Position numbers and translations under genes: made by a program | DNA from: Clostridium simiarum | GTDB lineage: Bacteria > Bacillota > Clostridia > Clostridiales > Clostridiaceae | Length of the DNA: 64,000 nucleotides | Assembly: GCF_018919175.1 (NCBI RefSeq) | Contig: NZ_JAHLQL010000005.1 | Location: 186,001 to 250,000, forward strand | Direction of reading: 5' to 3' | The notes under the pieces: model-generated | Told to the model about the DNA's origin: nothing | The model's database searches: none | The model's input: only the letters and a program-made list of their open reading frames with translations | In this document: positions 8,880-17,970 of the stretch, in pieces | How positions within the stretch are numbered: the stretch's first letter is position 1 | Layout: each line of letters opens with the position of its first letter

Positions 8880-11474
8880 TTATATTATAAGAAGATCTCC
8901 TTCTTCTATATCTACTTTTATATTCTGTCCTTCCTTTATTTCTCCGGAAATAATTTTTCTCGCTATTTCTGTCTCTAGAGAATTTTCTATATATCTTCTT
9001 AGGGGTCTAGCACCATATATAGGATCGTATCCCTCTTTGGCTAAAAGTGTCTTCGCTTCTTCTGTTACAGATATACTCATATTTTTTTCTTTTAATCTAT
9101 AGTTTAATTCTTGTAAAAATATATCTATTATTTTTACTACCCCATTTTTAGATAAAGGTTTAAATAATATAATATCATCTACTCTATTAAGGAATTCCGG
9201 TTTAAATCTATCTCTCATATCTCTTATTACTGATTCTTTTATGCCTTCTTCTATTTGATTTTCTTTTTTATTTTGTAGCAAATACTGACTTCCTATATTA
9301 GAAGTCATGATTATTATAGTGTTTTTAAAATCAATAATATTTCCCTTATTATCTGTCAATCGTCCATCGTCCAAAATCTGAAGAAATACATTAAACACAT
9401 CTTCATGAGCTTTTTCTATTTCATCGAAAAGTATAACACTGTAGGGTTTTCTTCTAACCGCTTCTGTCAACTGTCCGCCTTGTTCATAACCTACATATCC
9501 TGGAGGAGCTCCTATAAGCCTAGATACAGAAAACTTTTCCATATACTCTGACATATCTATCCTTATCATATTTTCCTCACTATCAAATAATGTTCTTGCT
9601 AGAGTCTTAGCAAGCTCTGTTTTCCCTACTCCTGTAGGTCCTAAAAATATAAAGGAACCTATAGGTTTATTTACACTTTTAAGTCCTGCCCTAGCTCTTA
9701 TTACTGCATTAGCTACAGCTTTAATAGGCTCTTCTTGATCTACAACCCTTATTTTTAACTCTTCTTCTAATCTTAAAAGTTTCTTTCGTTCTCCCTCTAG
9801 AATCCTGGACACCGGTATTCCAGTCCACTTTGATACTATTTCAGATATTTCCTCCTCTGTAACTTCTTCCTTTAATAGAGCTCCTTCATAATTTTCCTTA
9901 ATAAGTTCTTCTTTTTCTTGTATTTTCTTTTCTATTTGAGGGAGCCTTCCATATCTTAATTCTGCTACTTTATTTAAATCATACTCTCTCTCATACTTTT
10001 CAATTCTTCCTCTTATATTATCCAATTCAGTTTTTAAATCCCTTACTTCTAATATATGAGTTTTTTCTTTTTCATACTTAGCAGTCATTGCCTTGTCTTT
10101 TTCTTTTAATTCACTAAGTTCTTTTTCTAGATGCGCTAGCCTATCTTTAGAAAAACTGTCTCTTTCTCTATTTAGGCTTTCTTTTTCAATTTCAAGTTGG
10201 AATATTCTTCTTCTAACCACATCTAATTCTGTAGGTAAACTATCTATTTCAGTCCTTATCATAGCTCCAGCTTCATCTATAAGATCTATGGCCTTATCTG
10301 GTAAAAACCTATCTGTTATATACCTATGAGATAGTTTTGCTGCAGCTATTATAGCAGAATCATGAATTCTTATCCCATGATGTATCTCAAATCTCTCTTT
10401 TAATCCTCTTAATATGGATATTGTATCTTCTACAGAAGGTTCTTCAACTATAACGGGTTGAAATCTTCTTTCAAGTGCCTTATCCTTTTCTATATATTGT
10501 CTATACTCGTCAAAAGTAGTTGCCCCTATACAATTAAGTTCTCCTCTGGCTAAAAGTGGCTTTATAATGTTACCTGCATCCATAGCACCTTCTGTTTTAC
10601 CAGCTCCAACTATAGTATGAAGTTCATCAATAAATAATATTATCCTTCCATTACTACTTTGAACTTCCTTTAATACAGCCTTTAATCTTTCTTCAAATTC
10701 ACCCCTATATTTAGCTCCAGCAATTAAAGCTCCCATATCTAAAGAGAAAATTATCTTATCCTTAAGTCCTTCGGGGACATCACCTCTAACAATTCTTTCT
10801 GCCAATCCCTCTACTATAGCAGTTTTACCCACTCCTGGCTCTCCTATTAATACTGGATTATTTTTAGTTCTTCTAGATAATATTCTAACAGTCCTTCTTA
10901 TCTCTTCATCTCTTCCAATAACAGGATCAAGCTTATGTTTTTTAGCAAGTTCCACAAGATTTATACTATATTTTTTTAGTGCATCATAAGTACCCTCAGG
11001 ATCCATAGTATCTACCCTTTGATTTCCTCGAGTAGCAGCTAGTGCAGACATAAAATCCTTCTTGTTGATCCCATTACTTACCATTATCCTTCCTGTAATA
11101 CCTTTATAATCCACATCCATTATAGCTAACATAATATGTTCAACACTTATATAAGAATCCTTAAAATCCTTTGCTATTTTTTCTGCACTAATAAATACTT
11201 CTTCTATTCTTCTTGTTGCATAAACAGAAGAATTATCAGCTCCACTACCTAAAACCTTAGGTAACTTTTCTAATTCTTTATTTATATCATAATTTAGATT
11301 TTTTATACTTACTCCCATTTTCTCCAATATATTTGGTATAAGCCCATCTTCTTGCTGTACAAGTGCTGCAAAGAGATGTATGATATCAATTTGCTGATGT
11401 CTATAACTTACTGCTATAGCTTGAGAGTCATTCAGAGCATTTTGTACCCTCAATGTCAACTTTTCTATATTCAT
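8880..11474 (-). CDS. clpB: ATP-dependent chaperone ClpB
   Basis: ClpB is the hexameric disaggregase that works with DnaK. Its 864 residues show all expected parts. There are two Clp-N repeats (residues 1-150). NBD1 has GEPGVGKTA near 205 and the Walker [11 protein letters not shown] long middle coiled coil (about 410-530, rich in E, K and L) carries the M-domain. NBD2 has [19 protein letters not shown] near 605 and [11 protein letters not shown]. The C-terminal domain ends with RPLRRYIE. The M-domain separates it from ClpC. AGGAGGG precedes the ATG. I saw no CIRCE element or CtsR box in the 240 bases upstream, so its heat regulation is not evident from sequence. Confidence 0.97.
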   Translation of the reverse strand: MNIEKLTLRVQNALNDSQAIAVSYRHQQIDIIHLFAALVQQEDGLIPNILEKMGVSIKNLNYDINKELEKLPKVLGSGADNSSVYATRRIEEVFISAEKIAKDFKDSYISVEHIMLAIMDVDYKGITGRIMVSNGINKKDFMSALAATRGNQRVDTMDPEGTYDALKKYSINLVELAKKHKLDPVIGRDEEIRRTVRILSRRTKNNPVLIGEPGVGKTAIVEGLAERIVRGDVPEGLKDKIIFSLDMGALIAGAKYRGEFEERLKAVLKEVQSSNGRIILFIDELHTIVGAGKTEGAMDAGNIIKPLLARGELNCIGATTFDEYRQYIEKDKALERRFQPVIVEEPSVEDTISILRGLKERFEIHHGIRIHDSAIIAAAKLSHRYITDRFLPDKAIDLIDEAGAMIRTEIDSLPTELDVVRRRIFQLEIEKESLNRERDSFSKDRLAHLEKELSELKEKDKAMTAKYEKEKTHILEVRDLKTELDNIRGRIEKYEREYDLNKVAELRYGRLPQIEKKIQEKEELIKENYEGALLKEEVTEEEISEIVSKWTGIPVSRILEGERKKLLRLEEELKIRVVDQEEPIKAVANAVIRARAGLKSVNKPIGSFIFLGPTGVGKTELAKTLARTLFDSEENMIRIDMSEYMEKFSVSRLIGAPPGYVGYEQGGQLTEAVRRKPYSVILFDEIEKAHEDVFNVFLQILDDGRLTDNKGNIIDFKNTIIIMTSNIGSQYLLQNKKENQIEEGIKESVIRDMRDRFKPEFLNRVDDIILFKPLSKNGVVKIIDIFLQELNYRLKEKNMSISVTEEAKTLLAKEGYDPIYGARPLRRYIENSLETEIARKIISGEIKEGQNIKVDIEEGDLLII

Positions 11475-11671
11475 AACTTCCCTCCTTAATTTTTATTTTT
11501 TACTATCTTACTATATATATTATCAGTATTTTAAATAAAATAAAAATCTGTAACCATTCAGCTACTACAATAATTTAAACTTCTAAAGGTCTAATTGTAT
11601 TTATATGCAAAACATTATGCATGAAGATCTTTTGTAAATATTTTATATGGTTAAATATCTATCTTTTGGAT

Positions 11672-11701
11672 TTGATTTCTATGGTAAAATTATGGTATGA
11701 T
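11672..11701 (+). promoter_or_regulatory. Putative vegetative promoter of the cytolysin gene
   Basis: TTGATT (11672-11677), an 18-base spacer and TATGAT (11696-11701) lie about 25 bases before the start codon. About 50 bases further upstream an inverted repeat ATGCA-N8-TGCAT (11605-11622) could bind a regulator. No VirR-type boxes like those before the C. perfringens cytolysin gene were seen. Confidence 0.5.
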
Positions 11702-11727
11702 TTATATAAAGGAAGGGAATGAATTGT

Positions 11728-13260
11728 ATGAATATTCTGAAAAAACTTAACAAGAACAAATTGTCATTCTTCTTATTGGCTAGTTTGTGTATTATGAATT
11801 ATCCAGGCGCTGCCTTTGCAGAAACCTCTCCATTTATTTTGGCAAGTGAGGCCATTAAATCCACTGATATTGATACTGGCATAGCAAACCTAACCTATAA
11901 TAAAGATGAGATTTTAGCCACAAATGGCGATAAAATAGAAAGCTTTGTCCCAAAAGAAGGCTTAAATTCAAAAGGAAAATTTATAGTGGTTGAACGCAAT
12001 AAAAAATCACTTACAACTTCACCAGTGGATATTTCAATTATTGATTCTATGAGTAATCGTACATACCCAGGAGCGTTACAGCTTGCAAACCGTAATTTTA
12101 TTGAAAATCAACCTAATATTCTAATGTGCAAGAGAAAACCTTTGAATATTAGCATAGACTTACCAGGTATGAAAAATGAAAATACAGTAACAGTTCAAAA
12201 CCCAACCTATGGTAACGTCTCTGGTGCCATCGATGAACTAGCGTCCACTTGGAATGAAAAGTATTCTGAAACAAACACTTTACCCGCAAGAACACAATAT
12301 TCAGAAGCTATGGTTTATAGTAAATCACAAATATCAAGTGCTCTTAATGTTAATGCTAAAGTTATTGATAACTCACTAGGAATTGATTTTAATGCTATAG
12401 CAAATGGTGATAAAAAAGTTATGGTTGCGGCATACAAACAAATATTTTATACCGTAAGTGCAGAACTACCTAATAATCCATCAGAACTTTTTGATGATAG
12501 TGTTACTTTTGAAGAGCTAACTCGTAAAGGAGTAAGCAATGAGGCGCCACCTGTTATAGTATCAAATGTAGCCTATGGTAGAACAATTTATGTGAAATTA
12601 GAAACCACATCTAAGAGTAAAGATATCCAAGCTGCCTTTAAAGCATTGCTTAAAAATAATAATGTAGAGTCTAATGCACAATATAAAGATATTTTTGAAG
12701 AAAGCTCCTTTACTGCGGTAGTATTAGGAGGAGACGCAAAAGAACATAATAAGATTATCACAAAGGACTTTGATGAAATTCGAAATATAATCAAAGATAA
12801 TGCAGAATTCAGTGCTAAAAATCCAGCATATCCAATTTCATATACAAGCGTTTTCTTGAAAGATAATTCAATTGCTGCAGTTCATAATAAAACAGATTAT
12901 GTGGAGACTACATCAACAGAATATTCTAGGGGTAAAATAATTCTTGATCATTATGGTGCCTATGTAGCACAATTTGAAGTATCCTGGGACGAATTTTCCT
13001 ATGATGACAATGGAAAGGAAGTACTAACCCATAAAACTTGGGCAGGAAATTATCAAGATAAAACAGCTCATTACTGTACAGTAATACCACTGCCTCCTAA
13101 TTCAAAAAATATAAGAATTTTAGCAAGAGAGTGTACAGGCCTTGCTTGGGAATGGTTTAGAACAATTATTGATGAATATGATGTACCATTATCAAATGAA
13201 ATAAGAGTTTCAATTGGAGGAACTACATTATACCCTACAGCTAATATCAAGTTTAATTAA
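11728..13260 (+). CDS. Cholesterol-dependent cytolysin (perfringolysin/tetanolysin family)
   Basis: A secreted pore-forming toxin. The ATG at 11728 is nine bases after GGAAGGGA, while the ATG at 11719 directly abuts it, so 510 residues are preferred. The Sec signal peptide is [20 protein letters not shown] ending ...PGAAFA before ETS. Domains 1-3 contain [45 protein letters not shown] and [18 protein letters not shown]. Domain 4 contains [16 protein letters not shown], the undecapeptide (13129-13161) and the Thr-Leu cholesterol pair in GTTLYP. The undecapeptide reads [11 protein letters not shown], so the usual second Trp of WW is Phe. A Gly replaces the Trp of the family's SIWGTTLYP. The mature protein has three cysteines, where classical members have one. 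It stands alone with its own promoter and strong terminator. Confidence 0.96.
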   Translation: MNILKKLNKNKLSFFLLASLCIMNYPGAAFAETSPFILASEAIKSTDIDTGIANLTYNKDEILATNGDKIESFVPKEGLNSKGKFIVVERNKKSLTTSPVDISIIDSMSNRTYPGALQLANRNFIENQPNILMCKRKPLNISIDLPGMKNENTVTVQNPTYGNVSGAIDELASTWNEKYSETNTLPARTQYSEAMVYSKSQISSALNVNAKVIDNSLGIDFNAIANGDKKVMVAAYKQIFYTVSAELPNNPSELFDDSVTFEELTRKGVSNEAPPVIVSNVAYGRTIYVKLETTSKSKDIQAAFKALLKNNNVESNAQYKDIFEESSFTAVVLGGDAKEHNKIITKDFDEIRNIIKDNAEFSAKNPAYPISYTSVFLKDNSIAAVHNKTDYVETTSTEYSRGKIILDHYGAYVAQFEVSWDEFSYDDNGKEVLTHKTWAGNYQDKTAHYCTVIPLPPNSKNIRILARECTGLAWEWFRTIIDEYDVPLSNEIRVSIGGTTLYPTANIKFN

Positions 13261-13294
13261 ATACATTAACTTTTAATATTTAACTCTAAAACTT

Positions 13295-13340
13295 TTAGCG
13301 GTAAATAACAATCATTATAGTTATTTACCGCTAATTTTTT
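13295..13340 (+). terminator. Strong terminator of the cytolysin gene
   Basis: A perfect 15-bp stem, TTAGCGGTAAATAAC (13295-13309) with GTTATTTACCGCTAA (13320-13334), has a 10-base loop and is followed by six T residues. Confidence 0.95.
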
Positions 13341-13655
13341 ATTTTCTTTTAGATTAGTTCCATTCTACTTTTCGTTGTTACGAAAGGATAACTCTCCTCC
13401 TGATCCATCTAAACCTCCAGAATTCATAATAAAAATAACTATATCTTACTAAAATGAAATACCTATTTGAAACCCATTGTTCCAGTTTATATGCGAAAAT
13501 AAGAATAGTCATTTTCTTATTTTGTTATCCTTGTAACTTAAAAATAACAATAAACATCTATATTTTAAATGCTATTCTTCTTTCAAACTAAATATGCATT
13601 TTAACTACAGAATGAATTATTAAAGTCAAAAGAATGCAAAGTAAATTCCATTCTG
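13341..13655. other. Gene-poor stretch after the cytolysin
   Basis: No convincing gene is present. On the reverse strand a 20-codon frame (MNSGGLDGSGGELSFRNNEK) lies at about 13369-13431 but lacks a ribosome site. An inverted pair, ACAGAATGAATT near 13605 and AATTCCATTCTGT at 13644-13656, flanks about 30 bases and could be a decayed element end. The stretch is probably degenerate mobile DNA. Confidence 0.4.
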
Positions 13656-13658
13656 TAA

Positions 13659-13781
13659 GAAGAAATTAATATTTTAAAAGAAAACTTTAAATTTAAAAAA
13701 CAGCTTGAAAAGCTAGAAAAGGAAAATCTTTTTCTTCAAATAAAAAGGCTATATTTAAAAAATACAGCCTTTTTTACCTAA
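13659..13781 (+). pseudogene. Possible remnant of an IS3-family OrfA (C-terminal coiled coil)
   Basis: Directly after an in-frame TAA, 40 codons encode a charged coiled coil (FKKQLEKLEKENLFLQ) ending LKNTAFFT and a stop. This resembles the leucine-zipper tail of IS3-type transposase OrfA, usually ...L-kEN--L--E--ILKKAaaFFA. No start codon, ribosome site, N-terminal helix-turn-helix or OrfB is present, so it would be a fragment. The end overlaps a hairpin that terminates the next reverse operon. The identification rests on pattern only and could be coincidental. Confidence 0.33.
13742..13775. terminator. Terminator of the HTH-TPR regulator pair
   Basis: AAAAAGGCT (13742-13750) pairs with AGCCTTTTT (13766-13774), extended by TATTT/AATA on the inside. 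On the reverse strand the stem is followed by TTTTTATTT, placing it about 65 bases after the stop at 13842. A T-run also follows on the forward side. Confidence 0.7.
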
Positions 13782-13841
13782 AAATCTCTTTAATCAAAAA
13801 CCTCTAAGGATTTGCTAAAAAATATTTTTTATCTCATAAGT

Positions 13842-15101
13842 TTACATCTTTTTCTGAAGTCCAAGAGCTAAGGTAAAGTATTTTATAGACTCGTTTACTT
13901 CTTCAAGTTTATGATACATATCTCCCATTTCTATATATCTATTATATCTTTCCTGTTTATTTGCATATTTAAATAAAGCGTCTGTAGAAAGATTCATATA
14001 CATTTCAGCTTGATCATACTTTCCTGCCTTTTGAAGGATAATTGATTTAAAATAATAGGCTCTCTCTATGTATCTTATATTATCGCAATCTATAGCAAAA
14101 TTTAAAGTTTCATCACAAATAAACTGTGCTTCATCCAATATATTATTATTTGTTAACTCTTCTATGCATCTTAACATGTATTCTACTAAAGACTGTTTAT
14201 TATCCTTAGGATATGTGTTTAAACCATTTTTAACATACTCCGTAGCTTTTTCTTTATCTCCAATTTCAAACATTGCTGTAGCATAATTTAGTATGGCATT
14301 TGCCTTCCTTCCAAAATCATCCTTGAAATATTTATAAGATTTAGACTCATATTCTTCAAAATTATCTTTACCCATCTTTAATGATAATATAGCTAAAAGA
14401 TGATATATTTCTGCGTTTTTGATATCCTTATTAACATGCTCTAAAAGGTCTATAAGTCTTACTGCAACTTCGTAGCATCTTTCATAATCCTCTAACATCA
14501 TGTAGCAAGCAGCTTCATTGTAAGTTACAGTACTTAGCATATCATAATCTTCTATATTTTTTTCTCTTATATACTTCCTTACAGAATTATAATAGGTAGA
14601 TGCTTGCATATATTCCTTGTTCATATAAAGGTACCTTGCCATATCTTTATAATATACAAGATGATTATTATCAGACTTCGATTTTTGACATAGGTCGTAA
14701 TATTTAGAGTTTATAATCTGTATATTTTCAAACTTACCTATCTCTATGTATCCATTAAACAAAATATGCATTATTTCAAAGCTTAAATCATTGTAATTAT
14801 AATCTAGGGCATATTCTAAATTATATTGAAGCTTTTCTTCCACATCACTATTAAATTTTTCATCCTTTAACACATCTATATTGGCCTTTATTTGTTCTTC
14901 CACATCTTTCATAAGGTAGTCCACATCTAGCTCAAGCTTATCAGCTACATATTCTATTATCCATTTCTCTGGCTTAATTTTATCATTTTCTATGCAACTC
15001 ATTTTAGACACAGATACTTTATCTTTACATATATCTTTTAAAGTCGCACCTTTATATATCCTAGCCCTTTTAATTTTTTCTCCTGTAGATAATATTTCCA
15101 T
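13842..15101 (-). CDS. HTH (Xre) - TPR transcriptional regulator, second of a pair
   Basis: A 419-residue cytoplasmic regulator. Residues 1-60 form an Xre-type helix-turn-helix (MEILSTGEKIKRARIYKGAT, then LKDICKDKVSVSKMSCIENDKI). The remainder is helical TPR repeats, with typical Y-YN--RKYI, YNEAACYMMLEDYERCYEVA and KATEYVKNGLN segments. This architecture is that of RRNPP-like or related peptide- or protein-sensing regulators; the ligand is unknown. It is about 38 bases downstream of a paralogue with the same N-terminal sequence, so the pair arose by duplication and is co-transcribed. No adjacent pheromone gene was found. Confidence 0.85.
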   Translation of the reverse strand: MEILSTGEKIKRARIYKGATLKDICKDKVSVSKMSCIENDKIKPEKWIIEYVADKLELDVDYLMKDVEEQIKANIDVLKDEKFNSDVEEKLQYNLEYALDYNYNDLSFEIMHILFNGYIEIGKFENIQIINSKYYDLCQKSKSDNNHLVYYKDMARYLYMNKEYMQASTYYNSVRKYIREKNIEDYDMLSTVTYNEAACYMMLEDYERCYEVAVRLIDLLEHVNKDIKNAEIYHLLAILSLKMGKDNFEEYESKSYKYFKDDFGRKANAILNYATAMFEIGDKEKATEYVKNGLNTYPKDNKQSLVEYMLRCIEELTNNNILDEAQFICDETLNFAIDCDNIRYIERAYYFKSIILQKAGKYDQAEMYMNLSTDALFKYANKQERYNRYIEMGDMYHKLEEVNESIKYFTLALGLQKKM

Positions 15102-15139
15102 GCTTTATCACACCTATCCAATATAACAATTATTTTCTA

Positions 15140-16444
15140 CTAATTATCTTTAATGATTCCAAGCTTTTTAAACATTAGTACCCCTTCATTTAGGTATTTA
15201 GCTGCTCCTTTATCGTCCCTATTTTCTATATAAAACTTACCTAGTATTATAGCAATTTCAGCTGCCTCTTTATAACACTCCATATTTCTTGCAAAATTAA
15301 GAGCCATAATTAAGGTGTTTTCAGCCTGTGAAAGATTTTCTTCTAAAAGCTCAACTCTATACTTTAAAAGGTAGTACTTTATTAATGCGTCGTTATCCCC
15401 ATCACTTATATTAGAAGATATCTCCTCTAAGGTTTTTTTGCAATTTTCATCATCTTTAAGTTTTATATAATTCTCACAAATATTTATTATAGTTTCTATA
15501 ATTTTAGGGTCCTTATTTTTAGAACGCATCTCCTTGGCCTTATTTAAGTGTTTAAAGGATTCTTCTATATTTTCAAACTCATAAAATAGCTTGCCCAAAT
15601 TGTTTTCAACTTCCGATATTTGGAATGAATCTTCTAATTCTCTAAATACATCTAAGGTTTTCATTGAATATCTTATAGCATTATCTACGTCACCTTTTTT
15701 ATTATATTGTTCTGCTAATAAAAGCAATGAATTAGCATAATCCTTTTTATCATCTAGTTGACCAAATCTTTCTTTTGCAAGATAAGTATAATTTATTGCT
15801 TTATCTAAACTTTCTAGTTTATAATATGTATTTGCCATATAATAGTATATCTCACCTATTAGAGCATCATCTCCTATATTGTTATCTAAAAAAGCTTTTT
15901 CTGCCTGTTGAAGATAACTATTAGAAGAATGGTAGGCTTTTACTTCAAAGGTTATTTTACCTAAATTTAAGAATGTATGTACAACCTCTTCAAAATTATT
16001 ATTTTTTATAAATATAACATTTGCTGAAAGAAAGAATTGTTGAGCAGGTCCATATTCATCTTTAGACTTGTGAATAGTAGCTCTTAAATATAGATTTCTT
16101 GCCTTTCTATATTCTAGGTTATATCTTTCTGCATAATATAAGGCCTTTTCAATATATTGTGAGGCTGTGTTTAAATCTCCATTCAATATATTTGCCTCCG
16201 CCATATTTTCAAAAAATAAACAAATTTTTTCTGCTTGACTCTCTTCAGACTCCATGAGATAATCCACAGAGGTCCTAAGCGTTTCTGCTAGGTATTCTAA
16301 TAAATCCATACTAGGATTTGATTTCCCAGACTCTACCAAACTGATTTGTCCTGGAGTTATTCTATCTCCTGCTAAATCCTTTAATGTCATATTAAGTTCT
16401 TTTCTTCTACGTTTAATCTTTTCTCCTAAAGACAATATCTCCAT
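15140..16444 (-). CDS. HTH (Xre) - TPR transcriptional regulator, first of a pair
   Basis: This 434-residue protein has an N-terminal Xre helix-turn-helix (LGEKIKRRRKELNMTLKDLA, then GDRITPGQISLVESGKSNPS) and a long TPR array. The array includes ASQYIEKALYYAERYNLEYR, IYYYMANTYYKLESLDKAI and AKYLNEGVLMFKKLG. The frame can start with GTG at 16450. The ATG at 16444 has GGAAGA at better spacing and gives the same MEILS start as the downstream paralogue, so it is preferred. It heads a two-gene operon. The helix-turn-helix here is better conserved than in the second copy. Targets are unknown; the divergent neighbour across the terminator is the cytolysin, so a regulatory link is possible but unproven. 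Confidence 0.87.
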   Translation of the reverse strand: MEILSLGEKIKRRRKELNMTLKDLAGDRITPGQISLVESGKSNPSMDLLEYLAETLRTSVDYLMESEESQAEKICLFFENMAEANILNGDLNTASQYIEKALYYAERYNLEYRKARNLYLRATIHKSKDEYGPAQQFFLSANVIFIKNNNFEEVVHTFLNLGKITFEVKAYHSSNSYLQQAEKAFLDNNIGDDALIGEIYYYMANTYYKLESLDKAINYTYLAKERFGQLDDKKDYANSLLLLAEQYNKKGDVDNAIRYSMKTLDVFRELEDSFQISEVENNLGKLFYEFENIEESFKHLNKAKEMRSKNKDPKIIETIINICENYIKLKDDENCKKTLEEISSNISDGDNDALIKYYLLKYRVELLEENLSQAENTLIMALNFARNMECYKEAAEIAIILGKFYIENRDDKGAAKYLNEGVLMFKKLGIIKDN

Positions 16445-16688
16445 AATCACTCTTCCTTTACTGAAGTTATATGTTTAATAAAATTAAATCTTTGCATGAA
16501 TATTCTGTTTTATTATAACATATTTTTAATGTAAACCATATGATTTTTTTCTTTTATATAACAAAATATTTAATTTTTCATTGTTTATCCAAGATTTTAT
16601 TGTAAATCTAACCCATATAACTAATTATATGTAAAACTTATATTTTTTTTATAAGTAACTATTAAATATATTTTAATTAAATATATTT

Positions 16689-16718
16689 AAAGCAGTTCAA
16701 ATAATATTGAACTGCTTT
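16689..16718. terminator. Hairpin after the YtxH-like small gene
   Basis: AAAGCAGTTCAA (16689-16700) and TTGAACTGCTTT (16707-16718) form a perfect 12-bp stem just beyond the stop at 16732. Flanks are AT-rich without a long T-run on either strand, so termination efficiency is uncertain. Confidence 0.6.
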
Positions 16719-16731
16719 AATAAATCTATTC

Positions 16732-16911
16732 TTATCTCATCCAATTTGACATTCCACTATACATGTCTGTTGCCATATTCTTTATAGCCTTCCCTGATCT
16801 TCTTATTTTTTTCTTTGTCCTTTTGTCCATATCTGGACTCATCATCATTCCCATAGCAGCTCCTATAATAGCTCCTGTTGTCATTCCTGTCATAAATTTA
16901 TTATTACGCAT
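16732..16911 (-). CDS. YtxH-domain small membrane-anchored protein
   Basis: A 59-codon gene read directly from the sequence. It begins MRNNKFMTGMTTGAIIGAAM, followed by GMMMSPDMDKRTKKKIRRSG and a C-terminal amphipathic part ending NWMR. The glycine/alanine/methionine-rich membrane segment, followed by P-D--kRTkKKi-rsGk, is the YtxH (gas-vesicle-GvpP-like) pattern found in many small Firmicutes stress proteins. GAGGTGG precedes the ATG by seven bases. It is followed by a perfect hairpin and lies between the HTH-TPR pair and the RNase H gene. Exact role is unknown. Confidence 0.82.
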   Translation of the reverse strand: MRNNKFMTGMTTGAIIGAAMGMMMSPDMDKRTKKKIRRSGKAIKNMATDMYSGMSNWMR

Positions 16912-17011
16912 ATTTAACCACCTCTTTAATTATTTTCTATAGGTAGTTTATGCATTTTTTATAATCTTAATCATTGTAATAATTGGAGATTATTATTTTA
17001 ATATACTAAAA

Positions 17012-17947
17012 CTATTTGTTTTCAATACAACTTATTATTATATCTTCTTTAATTTCGTCTTTTAATGACTTTAAATATTCCCTTGCATCACATTCACTTT
17101 TAGCATAAGCTTCTTTTAATTTTTCCATTATAAAGCATAAATTTTCTTCTTTAATTTTTTCTATATTATTTGTTTTTTTTATATCACTAGTAACATGTAT
17201 ATTTTCTTTAACAGTTTCTTTTATTAGTCCTTCTATTTCAGCTAATACTTTTTTATCTTTTATTTTAATAGTTGTGTTTTTTAATAGCTTACTAACAACA
17301 CCTTCAATTTCTACTCCTGCTGCTAACTTAGCCAGTTCATCTGCTACTTCGTTATATAAGTCTAAAGTATGGCTATCTACCTTAACAAAGGTTATTTTCA
17401 ATCCCATATCTTTCATAAATCTATTCATCTTATCATAATACTCTTCTGAAGACTTCTCTTTTCTCTCCCAGTATCCTGTGGCATGATGACTTATGCCTTC
17501 ATAATCATGAAAGATAACAATATGATTATACCCATAATCTAAGGCATATTCCGCAGCTCTAATGGCTCCTTTAAGCTCTCCAGCTATCTGTCTTAAATTT
17601 TTTAGGCTATCATCTTCTGGACAGCCTTTTTCAGCATAAATAATCTCATCTTTCATTATAACTACAAGACCATATCCATATATACCTGTAGATGAATTGA
17701 AGCTTCCATCAACATATATCTGTGGTACATCTGTAGGATAATTATCTATACCTTTTTTAAGCAATCTATTTTCTTCCTTTAAAAAGTCTTCAGCTTCCTT
17801 TAAAGATGAAAAACTCTTGTATTTTGCTCCCTTTACCCCTTTAACATATTTTAAGCACTGATCCCAAGTTTCAACAATTATATCTCTTACTTCTTCTTTA
17901 TTTAAACTATCATAACCTTCTTTTATGGCATAAACTTTTTTTCCCAT
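17012..17947 (-). CDS. Ribonuclease HI with N-terminal viroplasmin (hybrid-binding) domain
   Basis: The enzyme cleaves RNA in RNA-DNA hybrids. Residues 1-50 form the viroplasmin/hybrid-binding domain (VYAIKEGYDS, CLKYVKGVKGAKYKSFSSLKEAEDFL). The RNase H fold follows with acidic catalytic residues in IYVDGSFN, AGELKGA, FHDYEGI and EVADELAKLA. A C-terminal extension of about 90 residues is lysine- and glutamate-rich and unlike the core family; similar tails occur in clostridial members. Length 311 against about 200-240 for the basic form reflects that tail. It is 23 bases downstream of a YkvA-type gene on the same strand and is probably co-transcribed. Confidence 0.9.
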   Translation of the reverse strand: MGKKVYAIKEGYDSLNKEEVRDIIVETWDQCLKYVKGVKGAKYKSFSSLKEAEDFLKEENRLLKKGIDNYPTDVPQIYVDGSFNSSTGIYGYGLVVIMKDEIIYAEKGCPEDDSLKNLRQIAGELKGAIRAAEYALDYGYNHIVIFHDYEGISHHATGYWERKEKSSEEYYDKMNRFMKDMGLKITFVKVDSHTLDLYNEVADELAKLAAGVEIEGVVSKLLKNTTIKIKDKKVLAEIEGLIKETVKENIHVTSDIKKTNNIEKIKEENLCFIMEKLKEAYAKSECDAREYLKSLKDEIKEDIIISCIENK

Positions 17948-17970
17948 CTGTTACCTCGCTTTATGACTTT

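Noticed and set aside
11475..11718. CIRCE or CtsR sites for clpB and VirR boxes for the cytolysin
   Set aside because: No TTAGCACTC/GAGTGCTAA, GGTCAAA repeat or CCAGTT-type box was found in the shared upstream region.
13369..13431. Reverse-strand 20-codon frame MNSGGLDGSGGELSFRNNEK
   Set aside because: No ribosome site and no recognisable family. Glycine-rich, probably chance or debris.
16451..16731. Pheromone peptide gene for the HTH-TPR pair
   Set aside because: Only 12- and 21-codon frames without ribosome sites are present in the upstream gap.
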